In this document: positions 42,089 through 52,130 of the stretch, in pieces
How positions within the stretch are numbered: the first letter of the stretch is position 1
How the letters are laid out: each line of letters opens with the position of its first letter
Assembly: GCF_030733385.1 (NCBI RefSeq)
Contig: NZ_JASHJC010000008.1
Coordinates: forward strand, 157,914 to 221,913
Direction of reading: 5' to 3'
Origin: Roseovarius sp. MMSF_3359
GTDB lineage: Bacteria > Pseudomonadota > Alphaproteobacteria > Rhodobacterales > Rhodobacteraceae
DNA length: 64,000 nt
Translations under genes and position numbers: made by a program
Notes under the pieces: generated by a model
Databases searched by the model: none
What the model was told of the DNA's origin: nothing
What the model saw: only the letters and a program-made list of their open reading frames with translations

Positions 42089-43468
42089 ATGGATACCCGG
42101 AATACGCCGTCGGATACCGACCTGACCACGTGGAACCGTGACCACCACCTGCACCCCTGGGCCAGTGTCGAGGGGTGGCGCAAGGATGATTACATGCGCG
42201 TCAACACCGCCGAGGGGATCTATCTTTGGGACAGCACCGGCAAGCGGTTCATCGACGGGCCGGGCGGAATGTGGTGCGTCCAGATTGGGTATGGCCGTCA
42301 GGAAATGGCACAGGCCATCGCCGATCAGGCACTCCGCATGCCCTATGTCTCGCCCTGGTCCTCGACCAGCGAGCCCGCGGCGATCCTTGCCCGCAAGATT
42401 GCCGAACGCACGCCCGGCGACCTCAACAACGTGCATTTCACCACGGGCGGCTCGACCGCCGTCGACACCGCCCTGCGCATGGTGCAGTTCCTCAACAACC
42501 GGCTGGGACGACCGCAGAAAAAGATCATTCTGTCGCGGGAAAAGGCCTATCATGGATCGACCTATCTGGCCTCGACCATGACCGGCAAGGAACGGTTCAA
42601 ATCCCGGCTCGACAAGGCCACGGAACTGGTTCGGTTCCTGCCTGACGTGAACCCCTACCTGCGACCCCAGGGGATGAGCGAGTCGGATTGGTGCGATGCC
42701 AAGATCGCCGATTTCGAGGCGATGATTTTCGAGGTCGGCACAGACCGGATTGGCGCCTTCATTGCCGAGCCGATCCTGTGCTCCGGGGGCGTGATCGTCC
42801 CGCCAAAGGGCTATCATCAGCGCACGCTGGAGATCTGCCGCAAACATGACATCCTCTATATTTCCGATGAGGTGGTGACCGGATTCGGCCGGTTGGGCCA
42901 CTGGTTTGCCAGCGAGGACGTGTTCGGGATCACGCCCGATATCATCACCTGCGCCAAGGGGCTGACGTCGGGCTATGTGCCGCTGGGCGCCTGCATCATC
43001 TCCGACCGGATCATGCAGCGCCTGGCCGATGCCGGAGGCGAGGACGACCTCTTCTACAACGGCTATACCTATTCCGGTCACCCGGTGAGCTGCGCCGCGG
43101 CCCTCAAGAATATCGAGATCTTCGAGGATGAGGATATTCTTGGCCATGTCCAGCGTGTCACGCCGCATTTCCAGGGCCGCTTGCGTCAGATCGGGGACCG
43201 TTTCGACATCGTGGGCGAGGCGCGCGGCATGGGCCTTCTGGGCTGCCTCGAATGCCGGCCCGACCTGAGCGACGAAAGCTATGCGGCGCATCTGCAGTTT
43301 GGCGCCAAGCTCGATGCGGCCTGCGAAGACCGCGGCCTGCTGCTGCGGCCCTATGGCAACATGGCGGTCTTCTCCCCGCCGCTCGTGATCTCAGAGGCCG
43401 AGATTGACGCGATGTTCGACATCATGGAGGCCGGGCTGCAACACCTGAGCGAGACAGATTATGCCTGA
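42089..43468 (+). CDS. Class III aminotransferase (aspartate aminotransferase family)
   Basis: This 459-residue PLP enzyme has class III blocks: [20 protein letters not shown], the small domain, [13 protein letters not shown] with the PLP-ring Asp before it (ISDEVVTG), and the PLP Lys in [16 protein letters not shown]. Related enzymes use putrescine, beta-alanine, taurine or omega-amino acids with pyruvate. Start ATG 42089 is chosen for AGGGG 6 nt upstream; ATG 42083 is also possible. It overlaps the PhyH-type gene by 8 bp, so the two are coupled. Confidence 0.9.
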   Translation: MDTRNTPSDTDLTTWNRDHHLHPWASVEGWRKDDYMRVNTAEGIYLWDSTGKRFIDGPGGMWCVQIGYGRQEMAQAIADQALRMPYVSPWSSTSEPAAILARKIAERTPGDLNNVHFTTGGSTAVDTALRMVQFLNNRLGRPQKKIILSREKAYHGSTYLASTMTGKERFKSRLDKATELVRFLPDVNPYLRPQGMSESDWCDAKIADFEAMIFEVGTDRIGAFIAEPILCSGGVIVPPKGYHQRTLEICRKHDILYISDEVVTGFGRLGHWFASEDVFGITPDIITCAKGLTSGYVPLGACIISDRIMQRLADAGGEDDLFYNGYTYSGHPVSCAAALKNIEIFEDEDILGHVQRVTPHFQGRLRQIGDRFDIVGEARGMGLLGCLECRPDLSDESYAAHLQFGAKLDAACEDRGLLLRPYGNMAVFSPPLVISEAEIDAMFDIMEAGLQHLSETDYA

Positions 43469-44252
43469 GATCAAACGCCTTCCGAATGATCCCGTCGCCG
43501 TCGCCGGCACACTCCTGAAGGATGGCGGTGTAATCGTGGAGACCTTGTCCGACACGCCGCTTCTGGACCGGATCGCTGCCGACCTGCGCGGGCCATTCGA
43601 TGACCAGGGGCACAAATTCGCCAACGATTTCAACGGATACAAGACACTCCGCCTGGGCGGCATTCTGGGCCTCAGCCGAGCTGCGGCGGCGTTGATTGCC
43701 CATCCTTTGGTCATGGCCGTGGCCGACCGCGTCCTGAAACGCCATTGCACGACCTACCGGATCGGATCTTCGACGGCGATTGAAATCCTGCCCGGCGAGA
43801 AGGCGCAGGAGTTGCACCGCGACGATGATTTTTACCCGATCCGCATCCCGGACGTCGAATTCCAGATCTCCGCGATGTGGGCGCTCGACGACTTCACCAT
43901 CGAAAACGGCGCCACCCGGGTTGTCCCCGGCTCGCAGGATCTGCGCGACATCGACACGATTACCGATGCGGACACGACCCAGGCCGTGATGCCGCGGGGC
44001 TCCGTCCTTTTCTATCTCGGGGGCACGGTCCATGCCGGGGGCGCCAACAGGTCCCGCGCCCCACGCTCCGGGCTGATCACCACCTACTCGCTCGGCTGGC
44101 TCCGGCAGGAGGAAAATCACTACCTCACCATCCCGCGGGAGGTTGCCGAAAGCTATCCCGACGACATCCGCCGTCTCATGGGGTATCAGTCACACGGGCC
44201 TTACCTTGGCGTCTGGCCCGGGGATCCGGACGGTCATTGGTTCGACGCCTGA
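43461..44252 (+). CDS. Phytanoyl-CoA dioxygenase (PhyH) family Fe(II)/2-oxoglutarate oxygenase
   Basis: This 263-residue protein has the iron facial triad HxD ([12 protein letters not shown]) and the distal His ([19 protein letters not shown], with the 2-oxoglutarate-binding Arg following). That matches the PhyH family, which hydroxylates small molecules, including ectoine (EctD) and others. Position behind an aminotransferase and amine oxidase suggests hydroxylation of an intermediate or oxidative demethylation. The 3' end overlaps the convergent acetyltransferase gene by 19 bp. Confidence 0.85.
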   Translation: MPEIKRLPNDPVAVAGTLLKDGGVIVETLSDTPLLDRIAADLRGPFDDQGHKFANDFNGYKTLRLGGILGLSRAAAALIAHPLVMAVADRVLKRHCTTYRIGSSTAIEILPGEKAQELHRDDDFYPIRIPDVEFQISAMWALDDFTIENGATRVVPGSQDLRDIDTITDADTTQAVMPRGSVLFYLGGTVHAGGANRSRAPRSGLITTYSLGWLRQEENHYLTIPREVAESYPDDIRRLMGYQSHGPYLGVWPGDPDGHWFDA

Positions 44253-44839
44253 GCGTTCCATTCCTCGCGCGTCACTTCAAGCCATTCTACATCGTCGTAG
44301 CCATAGGCGCGTTTCCGGCCGATCGACCGCATCCCGCATTTCTTGAGAACATGCTGTGAGTTGACGTTCTCCGGATCCGTCGTGGCCACAACTTCGGGCA
44401 GGTCCGTCATCTCGAAGGCAAAACGCAAGAGCCGGGCGCAGGTCTCTGTCGCGAATCCCCGTCCCCAGGCTTCGGGAACAAAAAGGTAACCCACCTCGAT
44501 CTGACTTTGTGGATAGGCGTCCGGCACCACCTGCGTCCAATCGGTGTCGTCCTCATCAATCGGCACCGGCGTCAGAACACCATCCCCGATCTTCTCGCCC
44601 GTGTCCTTGCGGGTGATGCACCAGATCCCGATCCGCCCCCCTGCCCCGCGTTTTACCGCGTCCTTCATATGGGACACGACCGCCTCCGGCGTCATCTCAT
44701 CCGAAACATAATGCATCACCCTGGGGTCACACAGAACCCGCTGCGCGATATCAAGGTCATCCGGCGACAACGGCGTTAGCCGCAACCTTTCCGTCTCGAG
44801 GATCAGCGCGGTCTCTGGCAAAGGCTCAATCATGGTCAT
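44234..44839 (-). CDS. GNAT-family N-acetyltransferase (RimJ/RimL type)
   Basis: This 201-residue acetyltransferase_3-type protein begins [20 protein letters not shown] and carries the acetyl-CoA-binding block [20 protein letters not shown] and a C-terminal [18 protein letters not shown]. Start ATG 44839 or 44833; no good ribosome-binding site distinguishes them. It probably acetylates a protein N-terminus or a small amine. It is convergent with and overlaps the PhyH gene. Confidence 0.88.
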   Translation of the reverse strand: MTMIEPLPETALILETERLRLTPLSPDDLDIAQRVLCDPRVMHYVSDEMTPEAVVSHMKDAVKRGAGGRIGIWCITRKDTGEKIGDGVLTPVPIDEDDTDWTQVVPDAYPQSQIEVGYLFVPEAWGRGFATETCARLLRFAFEMTDLPEVVATTDPENVNSQHVLKKCGMRSIGRKRAYGYDDVEWLEVTREEWNAQASNQ

Positions 44840-45003
44840 TCTGGTCCGGAAAAGCTGTTGATATTGCAAAAATCGTGGGCAACAGGCCCCATCTTTGCGC
44901 CTCCAGACCCGTCTTGACAATATATTGACGTGTTCGGGCCAAGACTACGTCACCTTTTTCGGGAAAATGACCGCAAAACAACAGGCATCTGGACGTCTTG
45001 GCA

Positions 45004-46098
45004 ATGCAGACGGAACTTCTTTCGGGACAGGCCCCGATATCGCAGCGGAAAGCCAGCAGCGTGATCGGCGCGGCCTTGCGGCAGAACAGTATCCTCTGCG
45101 GCTTGGTGGCGACATATTTCCTCGCGGCGATCATTCTGAGCACGGCGATTTCCGTTCCACTCTTCGCCGGCCGCCTGTCGAGCAGCTTCTGGATGCTGCT
45201 TGGATTGGTGCCGATTTTCCTTCTGTCGATGGTCATCTGGCGTTTTGCACACATGGTTGCGCATGTCCGCCCCACCCGTCCCATCGGCTGGCTCATCCGG
45301 GATCTGCGCGATCTTCTCATTACCGACCGGGCGCGGCTCGCAAGCGGCGCGATCGCCATCCTTGGCATCGTTTTCTTCGCGGTGATCTTTTCCTATGTCA
45401 AAGAGGCCATTCCGCTTCTGAACCCCTTCGCCTGGGACGAAGCCTTTGCCGAGTTGGACAGGCTCGTCCATGGCGGCGTCGATCCCTACCGCCTGCTGTT
45501 GCCGGCCCTGGGCAACGCCGCGATGTTCCAGATCGCGGATCTGACCTATTCGACATGGTTCCTGCTAATCTATTTCTTCGGCTTCCTCGCGGCGATGGAC
45601 CGCGAAAACCCCGACCGGCGGAACACCTTTCTCTTTGCCTTTATCCTGAGCTGGATCATCGGCGGATCTATCCTCGCAACCCTGTTTTCCTCGGTCGGTC
45701 CGATCTATTTCCAGGCCTTTGGCTTTGGCGATCAGTTCCTGCCGCTGAAGGACATGCTGATGCGGATCAACGCAGAAACACCGCTGGTTGCGGTTGAATT
45801 GCAGGCGATGCTGCTCGACGGGTACCAAAATAGCGGCGGGCTGGGCGGTATCTCGGCCATGCCGAGCATGCACCTCGCCACCTCCTGGCTGATGGCGTTC
45901 CAGGCGTTCCGCTACACAAGGGCGCTCGGGTGGACCATGGTGGCGTTTGCCATCATGATCCAGGTAAGCTCGGTCCTGCTGGGCTGGCATTACGCCATCG
46001 ACGGGTATTTTGGCTTCCTGGTCGCGCTCGTCTGCTGGATCTGCGGCGCCGGGCTCGCCCGCCTGCAGGCGCGGATCAACAGACCGGTCGCCCCCTGA
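45004..46098 (+). CDS. PAP2-superfamily membrane protein, Aur1/inositolphosphotransferase-like
   Basis: This 364-residue protein has at least six membrane spans and the two conserved PAP2 motifs of the Aur1 type: MPSMHLATSW (PSxH) and GWHYAIDGYFG (HxxxD). These lie about 45 residues apart near the C-terminus; a classical KxxxxxxRP motif is not seen. Aur1-like proteins transfer a phosphate-linked head group onto or from a lipid. ATG 45004 or TTG 44998 could be the start; the ribosome-binding site is weak. It heads a plus-strand set with a glycosyltransferase, flippase-like protein and sulfotransferase. Confidence 0.82.
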   Translation: MQTELLSGQAPISQRKASSVIGAALRQNSILCGLVATYFLAAIILSTAISVPLFAGRLSSSFWMLLGLVPIFLLSMVIWRFAHMVAHVRPTRPIGWLIRDLRDLLITDRARLASGAIAILGIVFFAVIFSYVKEAIPLLNPFAWDEAFAELDRLVHGGVDPYRLLLPALGNAAMFQIADLTYSTWFLLIYFFGFLAAMDRENPDRRNTFLFAFILSWIIGGSILATLFSSVGPIYFQAFGFGDQFLPLKDMLMRINAETPLVAVELQAMLLDGYQNSGGLGGISAMPSMHLATSWLMAFQAFRYTRALGWTMVAFAIMIQVSSVLLGWHYAIDGYFGFLVALVCWICGAGLARLQARINRPVAP

Positions 46099-46232
46099 CA
46101 ACCTCCGCCAAGGCAAGAGCCTTCCCGACTGCAGGGTTGCACCGATGCGTCAAGACCAGAAAATCTGTCCCAATACGGTGTTCGGCGCCGGTGCAGTATT
46201 GCCATTTAGGCAGCCTCGCAGAAGATAAAGCC

Positions 46233-47312
46233 ATGTCTGAAAGACCCTCCGTCATGTTTGTGTCGCGCAAATGGCCCCCGGCCATGGGTGGTATGGAAAC
46301 GTATTCCAAAGAACTTTCCGATGCCTTGCGCCGTTATGCGGAGGTTGAGACGCTTGCCTTGCCGGGGCGTTCCGACGGCAGTGTGCCCGGGAAGGGCGCG
46401 CTTCTCTGGTTTGGTTTGCGGGCAGCAATCCGGTTATTTTGCGCCCGGTCGCCGGCAAAGATCACCCATGTGGCTGATATGGCAAGCTGGCCCCTTGCGC
46501 TGTGCGCCCGGATCCGGTCGCCGCGTGGTCGGCGGGTACTCTCTGCTCACGGCACGGATGTCGCTTATCCTTTGCGTGGCGGTGCGAAGGGCCGGATCTA
46601 CGGCAGCTACCTGCGTCTTGGTGCGCGTTGTCTCGGTCATGTCACGGTCATTGCCAACTCCGAGGCGACCGCAAAGGCCGCAAACCGCTATGGCTTCCAC
46701 GATACTTTGGTTGTCCCGCTGGCGGCAGAGGTCACCGCAGGCGCCCCGTCCAGCCCCGGCAAATCGCTGCTCTTTTCGGGCCGTCTGGTCCCCCGCAAGG
46801 GGCTTGCATGGTTCGTGCGAGAGGTTTTGCCACTCTTGCCGGACACCATGACGTTAGACGTGGCCGGGACGGTATGGGATACGGCCGAAGCCGCCGCCCT
46901 CGACCATCCCAGGGTCCGGCACCTCGGGCGTCTCGATCAGGCGGAGTTGTGGTGTACCTATGCGTCTGCCGTTTGTGTGATCGTCCCCAATATTGACGTG
47001 CCAAACGGCGAATTCGAAGGGTTTGGCCTCGTTGCTCTCGAAGCTGCCGCTGCAGGGGGGATCGTGCTGGCAAGTCACCATAGCGGCCTCAAAGAAGCGG
47101 TCCTCGATGGCCAGACCGGGTTTCACATCACACCGGGCGACCCCCGGGCTTGGGCCGACAAGATCATGGAAATCGCAAGTTGGGATGACGCCCAACGGTC
47201 AGATTTCACAGGACGCGCCAAAGACCTTTGCAATCGTCATTTCTCCTGGGATCGGGTGGCAACGGATACGCTCTCTGCCTATGCCTCCCCCCGGGCTGGC
47301 GGAACCGCCTGA
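46233..47312 (+). CDS. Glycosyltransferase family 4
   Basis: This 359-residue GT-B enzyme has an N-terminal glycine-rich acceptor loop (VSRKWPPAMGGMETYSKELS) and a C-terminal nucleotide-sugar site (FSGRLVPRKGLAWFV, then EFEGFGLVALEAAAAGGIVL with the GT4 EX7E). It probably adds one sugar to a lipid or glycan on the cytoplasmic side. ATG 46233 is chosen; the frame before it has no family sequence. Its stop overlaps the flippase-like gene start (TGATG). Confidence 0.9.
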   Translation: MSERPSVMFVSRKWPPAMGGMETYSKELSDALRRYAEVETLALPGRSDGSVPGKGALLWFGLRAAIRLFCARSPAKITHVADMASWPLALCARIRSPRGRRVLSAHGTDVAYPLRGGAKGRIYGSYLRLGARCLGHVTVIANSEATAKAANRYGFHDTLVVPLAAEVTAGAPSSPGKSLLFSGRLVPRKGLAWFVREVLPLLPDTMTLDVAGTVWDTAEAAALDHPRVRHLGRLDQAELWCTYASAVCVIVPNIDVPNGEFEGFGLVALEAAAAGGIVLASHHSGLKEAVLDGQTGFHITPGDPRAWADKIMEIASWDDAQRSDFTGRAKDLCNRHFSWDRVATDTLSAYASPRAGGTA

Positions 47313-48190
47313 TGCGCCCGCCCGTGTCCTCATCCCCGGTCCAACGATTCAGGGCCTGGCATCAGCGCCCTGCGGTCCGGGGCGGGTTGCGGCTGTTGGG
47401 GCTGGTAGTGGTTGTGTGCGGGGCGATCTGGTCTCTGGCGACGCTGGAGCTGAACTGGCGCAGCCTGTCGCCAGGTTTGCTGTTTCTGAATCTTCTGGTC
47501 CTGACCCCGCTGAACATTCTGATCGCAGCCATCGCTTTGCGGGTTAATGCACGCACCCTGGGCTGCGACATCCCGAACCGCCGCAGTATCTACACCGTCG
47601 CCACCGCAAATGTGGCCGAGTTACTGCCGCTGCCCGGTGGCGCGGTGGTCCGTGGTGCGGCGCTGGTGGATGCGGGCGCGGGAATTGGCGACAGCACCCG
47701 GATCATCATCTTGACCTCTCTCCTAACCCTTTTCATGACGCTAACACTGTCACTTATGGCCTTAACGCTATTGGCAGATCCGACCTGGATCTGGCTATGC
47801 ATGGCGAGCGGCATGGGCCTTGTAGGTGTTTTGGTCATCCTGAACCGTCATGCGGCGACACGTTACATCCTCGCCATGATCGCCGTACGGATCGCAATGC
47901 TGATCCTGACGGTCCTCAGGGTCGCAGTCGCTTTCGCAACGCTCGGCCTGCTTATAAGCTGGACCGAAGCGGCACTTTACGCAGTCGCCCCGACTCTCGG
48001 GGCAGCGGTCGCGATCGTTCCTGCCGGGCTTGGCGTCAACGAGACCGTCGCGGCGGGCCTCGCGGCGTTGATCGGAGGCTCCGCAGCGACCGCGTTTCTT
48101 GCGGTGGCCCTCAACCGGGTTCTCGGCCTCTGCGCCGGGGCGGTCATGGCCGTTGCCCTGCCGGTCTCTAAGGGAGCAGAAGCGCCGTGA
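47312..48190 (+). CDS. Flippase-like integral membrane protein (LPG synthase TM / UPF0104 family)
   Basis: This 292-residue polytopic protein has the family marker 'IVPAGLGVNETVAAGLAAL' near residues 226-246 and LLPLPGGAVVRGAALVDAG earlier, like the membrane domain of MprF and AglD-type proteins. It may move or bind glycolipids. ATG 47312 overlaps the glycosyltransferase stop by one base. The next gene starts at GTG 48187, inside its stop. Confidence 0.82.
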   Translation: MRPPVSSSPVQRFRAWHQRPAVRGGLRLLGLVVVVCGAIWSLATLELNWRSLSPGLLFLNLLVLTPLNILIAAIALRVNARTLGCDIPNRRSIYTVATANVAELLPLPGGAVVRGAALVDAGAGIGDSTRIIILTSLLTLFMTLTLSLMALTLLADPTWIWLCMASGMGLVGVLVILNRHAATRYILAMIAVRIAMLILTVLRVAVAFATLGLLISWTEAALYAVAPTLGAAVAIVPAGLGVNETVAAGLAALIGGSAATAFLAVALNRVLGLCAGAVMAVALPVSKGAEAP

Positions 48191-49098
48191 CCAAGCAACT
48201 CACCTTCATCGCCTCTGGCGGGCGCACTGGCACACAGTTCTTTGGCGACATGCTGGGTCAGGTCGTGTCCGATTGCCATTCCGAGCATGAGCCCGACATG
48301 GTGGCGGGGTTGTCCAGGCTGACCTTAGAGCGCGTCCGCCGTTTCGGCGTTTGGCATATGGGGCCGGGGCGCCTCTTAGGGCAGACCGGGGTGCGCGTGC
48401 TGGGGCAAGCATTTCTTGAGGGGCGCATGGATCGCGCCGCCTGCGCCACCAGTCTGCGTGCCACGCGCGACGCCTATCACGCCGCAAGGCCCGAGACGCT
48501 CATTATCGAGAGCTACTACGCCTGGTGGATGGTCGCGGATTGCCTAGAGGAGATCTGGCCCGGGGCGAAACTGGCCGGTATCCTGCGCGACCCGCGGGAT
48601 TGGATTGCCTCCTGGCTCCGTCACGCACCAAAACGGCGAAATGGGGCCCTGACGGAACGATTTCCGCCCGGGCCTTTGGAACCGACCAAGCTGGGCGACG
48701 AGGCTGCGGCGGAGCTATGGCCTGACCTGGACCAGGTGGGCCGCCTTGCCTGGGAGTGGGGATTGATTGCCGATACGCTCGACCGGGCCGCAACGCGGTC
48801 GAGCAATGTCAGGGTCTTTCGCTTTGAAGACCTCTTTGGGGACGAACATGACTGGCTTGAGCAGTTCGTCGATTTTGCCGTGACGCATGACGCCGGTCCA
48901 TCACACCGGGTAGGCGATCTTGAAGCGATAACAGGTGATGTGCGCAACGCTTCCCGCGGCAAAAAGCAAAGCTGGCAATCATGGAACGATACGCAGATCC
49001 GTGCGGTTGCTCAATTCTGCGGCGCAGGCATGGCGGCGCATGGCTATGGCCAGGAGCCGGAATGGCAAGCCCGCATCGAGGCAGTGCAACACCGTTGA
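48187..49098 (+). CDS. Sulfotransferase-family protein
   Basis: This 303-residue protein has a PAPS-binding-like 5'-phosphosulfate loop at the N-terminus (FIASGGRTGTQFFGDML) and the 3'-phosphate-binding region (GILRDPRDWIASWLRH), as in carbohydrate-type sulfotransferases. It has no export signal, so it would act in the cytoplasm. The start is GTG 48187, overlapping the flippase-like stop. Together with the glycosyltransferases it suggests a sulfated glycan or glycolipid. Confidence 0.78.
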   Translation: MTKQLTFIASGGRTGTQFFGDMLGQVVSDCHSEHEPDMVAGLSRLTLERVRRFGVWHMGPGRLLGQTGVRVLGQAFLEGRMDRAACATSLRATRDAYHAARPETLIIESYYAWWMVADCLEEIWPGAKLAGILRDPRDWIASWLRHAPKRRNGALTERFPPGPLEPTKLGDEAAAELWPDLDQVGRLAWEWGLIADTLDRAATRSSNVRVFRFEDLFGDEHDWLEQFVDFAVTHDAGPSHRVGDLEAITGDVRNASRGKKQSWQSWNDTQIRAVAQFCGAGMAAHGYGQEPEWQARIEAVQHR

Positions 49099-49178
49099 GG
49101 TTTAGGTGCGCATTGCCCCGTTCGGTTTTGTTTGCCTCAGCCTCGTTCTAGCGATCCGCCGCGCACCACAAAGCCGAG

Positions 49179-50873
49179 TCAAAAGGACAGATGCCAGAAG
49201 CCCGAATAGTGCTCCGCCCAGGGGGCGCGCTGCGAGGGCGGCACTACCCCTGTATCCCAGATCAGCCGAGCGGTGCTGCCAGAGGGGCCAGAAATCACCG
49301 CGTGGCCGTCGATTTCAACCACTTCCCCATCCTCAGGCGACGTACCGTTGATGGTAACGCCAACCGGGCTTTCCAGGCGATAGCGGCCAGCGATGGACAT
49401 TTCGAAGGACTGGGGGCGGCCGGTCAGGCTGACCTCCTTACCGGCGAGCCATATCGCACCGGAGTAATGCACATAGGTGTCGCGCAAGACCCGGATATCC
49501 TCCGGCATCAGGAGGTTCGGGTCATCAATGATCACCGGTTCCGTCATCACGCGGTGCAGATGTTGACGGCTGGCGAGCAAGAGCGGCGGCGCGGTGCGGG
49601 CGATCAGGTCTGCCATCACGGGCGCGCCTGACGCACGGTACCGCGCCACGCCCCAACTCGACATAAAGAACGTATCGCGCGGGAAACTCGATATCATCGC
49701 ATTCTGGTCGATATAGGCAACGGGTTCCGGGAAAAGCCGGTGCACCTCTGCAATCGTCTCACGTTGCAGGCGGGCATCTTCAGACAAAGACATCATCGCC
49801 TGCCAGCCGCCACTCAGGATCATCAGGGCGATGAAGGTACTGAGCCGTCCTTTGCCAGCCACCTTCGCAGCGCCCATTGCGGCGGCCACCATCAAGGGTG
49901 GGACAATGAAGGGAAAGAAATAGGCGAAAGCGTTACGATAAAAGAGTACCGATAGCACAAGTGGCAACGCGAAAAGTATCAGCACAATGCGCAGGCGTGT
50001 CCCGGATGCCCGGGTGATCCCGATAACGGCAAGTGCAAGAGGTGCCAGACTGAGCAAAGCCCAAAGAAATGCCTCCGAGAAGCGCGGCGCGATGCCAGCA
50101 TCAATCAGGGTGGTCCGCAGGGCGGATTGGCTTGTTGATGCAGCGTCCCTGCCAGGGACCTGAAGAATGCCGCTGGCATGCCAGGTGTAAACCGCACCCG
50201 TAACGGCCAGCGCAAGGAACCCCGCGGCGACAAAGCGAACGATCATGCCGCGCTCTCCCAGCCGCCAAAGCACCCCGCCGAGGAGTGCAGGCAGGTAAAG
50301 CGCCGACTTGATCGTGACCAGCAGCGCAAGGGCACCGCAAAGGGACAACGCGACGATCTGCACCGCCGTCACCCGCCCGGTCATCACAATCGCCAAAGCG
50401 ACCATCAAAAGAGCAGCGGCGATCGGATCGGTGCGGAAACTGGCACCATGGCCGAGAACATAACCGGAAGAGAGAAAGGCCAGCACAGCGACGCTGGCGA
50501 TAACAGAACCATTTCCGTCCCGGCACGCAAGATGGCGCGCGATGCGCCAGATGGCCCCGGCAGTGACCGCGAGGCAAATTGTCATCACCAGACGCGCCGC
50601 GAAGATCTGTGTCATCTCGTCGCCGGGCAACAGGGCAAGCCACCCGAAGAAATGTACATGGATCGTCTGTAATGGCCGGTCGAGTCGCCCGTCCAGATGC
50701 GCGTGCACCTGCGAAAGGTAGAAAAACTCGTCCCAGTTCACGTTGTGCGTATAGGCCAAGATGGTCAGGACAGAAAACAATGCAACGATCGCCACCCGTA
50801 TGGTGGCCATCGGGGTCGGACCGTGCAAGGTCTCGGACGACGGGGCGTTTCTTTCCGCCGCGCTAGGATGCAT
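49179..50873 (-). CDS. ArnT/PMT-like integral membrane glycosyltransferase (GT39/GT83 clan)
   Basis: This protein of about 564 residues has around ten membrane spans. An acidic DE pair follows the first span (NWDEFFYLSQVHAHLDGRLD), the position of the catalytic Asp in ArnT and PMT enzymes, and the soluble C-terminal domain of about 190 residues faces the periplasm. Such enzymes use a polyprenyl-phosphate sugar donor, which the neighbouring GT2 could make. ATG 50873 overlaps the GT2 stop by 11 bp; ATG 50810 is the alternative. Acceptor unknown. Confidence 0.75.
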   Translation of the reverse strand: MHPSAAERNAPSSETLHGPTPMATIRVAIVALFSVLTILAYTHNVNWDEFFYLSQVHAHLDGRLDRPLQTIHVHFFGWLALLPGDEMTQIFAARLVMTICLAVTAGAIWRIARHLACRDGNGSVIASVAVLAFLSSGYVLGHGASFRTDPIAAALLMVALAIVMTGRVTAVQIVALSLCGALALLVTIKSALYLPALLGGVLWRLGERGMIVRFVAAGFLALAVTGAVYTWHASGILQVPGRDAASTSQSALRTTLIDAGIAPRFSEAFLWALLSLAPLALAVIGITRASGTRLRIVLILFALPLVLSVLFYRNAFAYFFPFIVPPLMVAAAMGAAKVAGKGRLSTFIALMILSGGWQAMMSLSEDARLQRETIAEVHRLFPEPVAYIDQNAMISSFPRDTFFMSSWGVARYRASGAPVMADLIARTAPPLLLASRQHLHRVMTEPVIIDDPNLLMPEDIRVLRDTYVHYSGAIWLAGKEVSLTGRPQSFEMSIAGRYRLESPVGVTINGTSPEDGEVVEIDGHAVISGPSGSTARLIWDTGVVPPSQRAPWAEHYSGFWHLSF

Positions 50874-51876
50874 TCGCGACACCGGATCGCTTGCCGGACT
50901 GATTGCCCTGCAGCCGAAGCTGCGCCACGTCGGCGCCCGGACGAACCGCTCTGAGAAGCTCCCGCGCGCGGATATCTTCGAGCAGGTTACGATTGGTCGC
51001 AACGAGGTCCGCAAGAACCCCAACCGCAAGAAAGACCGTCGCCATAGCCATCAAGCCTGCTGCAAGGATCAGCGATTGCACGTGGCCCGTTCCATCTCCC
51101 GCCATGTAAAAAAGAAGAAACCGTCCAATGGCGATCAGCCCCGGCAAGGCAAAAACCGCAGCAATGGCGAAAAAGAAACGAAGCGGCGCATAGATCACGA
51201 AAACGCGCAGGATTGTTTTGGCCGAGCGCGCGATGTATTCGCGCATGCTGCGAAACAGCCGCGACGGACGGGTGACCTCATTGACACGCACAGGTACCGA
51301 GACCATCGGAATGCGTTTGCGGCCCGCCTGAATGATCGTTTCAAGCGTGTAGGTATAGGTATTGATAACACAAAGCCGCGCCGCCGCTTCGCGGGCATAG
51401 GCGCGAAAACCCGACGGGGCGTCAGGAATCGTTGATCCACTTGCCTGTCGGACGACCCAGCTACCCAGGCGTTGCAACGCCTTCTTGATCGGCGAAAAAC
51501 TCTCGATCTCGCTGATCGGGCGGGCACCGACAACGATTTGGGCGCGGCGTTCTAGAATCGGCTGGATCAGGGCCGGGATATCATCAGCGCAATACTGATT
51601 GTCGGCATCGGTGTTAACGATGATGTCTGCACCAAGCGCCAGCGCCTCTTCGATACCGGCGCTGAAAGCACGGGCCAGCCCGACGTTACTCGCCATTTGC
51701 AGGATGTGATCGGCACCGGCCTGCCGCGCGACGGCGACGGTTTCATCAGTTGACCCATCGTCAATCACCAGGATTTCAACGCTCGCAATCCCGGGGATAT
51801 CACGCGGAATGGCCGCGATTGCGGTGGCGAGGGTCTCTTCCTCATTCAACGCGGGAATCTGCACAATCAGTTTCAT
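50863..51876 (-). CDS. Glycosyltransferase family 2, polyprenyl-phosphate type (DPM1/GtrB-like)
   Basis: This 337-residue protein has an N-terminal GT-A domain (VQIPALNEEETLATAI, ILVIDDGSTDETV, metal motif VNTDADNQY) and a C-terminal pair of membrane spans (FAIAAVFALPGLIAIGRFLL, GLMAMATVFLAVGVLADLVA), as in GtrB/Dpm1 proteins that charge a polyprenyl phosphate with a sugar. ATG 51876 (MKLIVQIPA) is chosen. It is coupled to the ArnT-like gene and probably supplies its donor. Confidence 0.88.
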   Translation of the reverse strand: MKLIVQIPALNEEETLATAIAAIPRDIPGIASVEILVIDDGSTDETVAVARQAGADHILQMASNVGLARAFSAGIEEALALGADIIVNTDADNQYCADDIPALIQPILERRAQIVVGARPISEIESFSPIKKALQRLGSWVVRQASGSTIPDAPSGFRAYAREAAARLCVINTYTYTLETIIQAGRKRIPMVSVPVRVNEVTRPSRLFRSMREYIARSAKTILRVFVIYAPLRFFFAIAAVFALPGLIAIGRFLLFYMAGDGTGHVQSLILAAGLMAMATVFLAVGVLADLVATNRNLLEDIRARELLRAVRPGADVAQLRLQGNQSGKRSGVANAS

Positions 51877-52048
51877 TGCTTTGCACTCACTCAAGTCTTT
51901 CTGGTCCCATTACCTGCCGTTTCGGGCGAAACTGTGACCGATCGTGGGAATTGTATCCATTTCGGCACCAATCAGACAGGATGGGCCAAGGATAGCGGAC
52001 TTAGGGGCGATTTACGCTCCCCTGCACCACCATTGCGCGAATGCCATC

Positions 52049-52067
52049 TGTGGTTAAGATGACCACA
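52049..52067. promoter_or_regulatory. Inverted repeat upstream of the peptidase-hydrolase gene
   Basis: TGTGGT (52049-52054) and ACCACA (52062-52067) lie 7 bp apart in the 254-bp divergent spacer between the GT2 gene and the peptidase-hydrolase gene. It could be an operator. The spacer also contains AT-rich sequence near 52085-52115. Nothing else is recognised there. Confidence 0.35.
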
Positions 52068-52130
52068 CGTTGAGCATCAGCGTCTTTTTATCACTACAGA
52101 TATTGAAAATTTCATTAGGGGGAGAGTGAC

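Noticed and set aside
41795..43291. A 498-codon minus-strand open frame over the aminotransferase
   Set aside because: The plus-strand PLP enzyme is certain; the antisense frame has no motif or start signal.
44914..44930. TTGACA and TTGACG in the GNAT/PAP2 spacer as promoter -35 elements
   Set aside because: No acceptable -10 lies 16-18 bp downstream of either, so I do not list a promoter.
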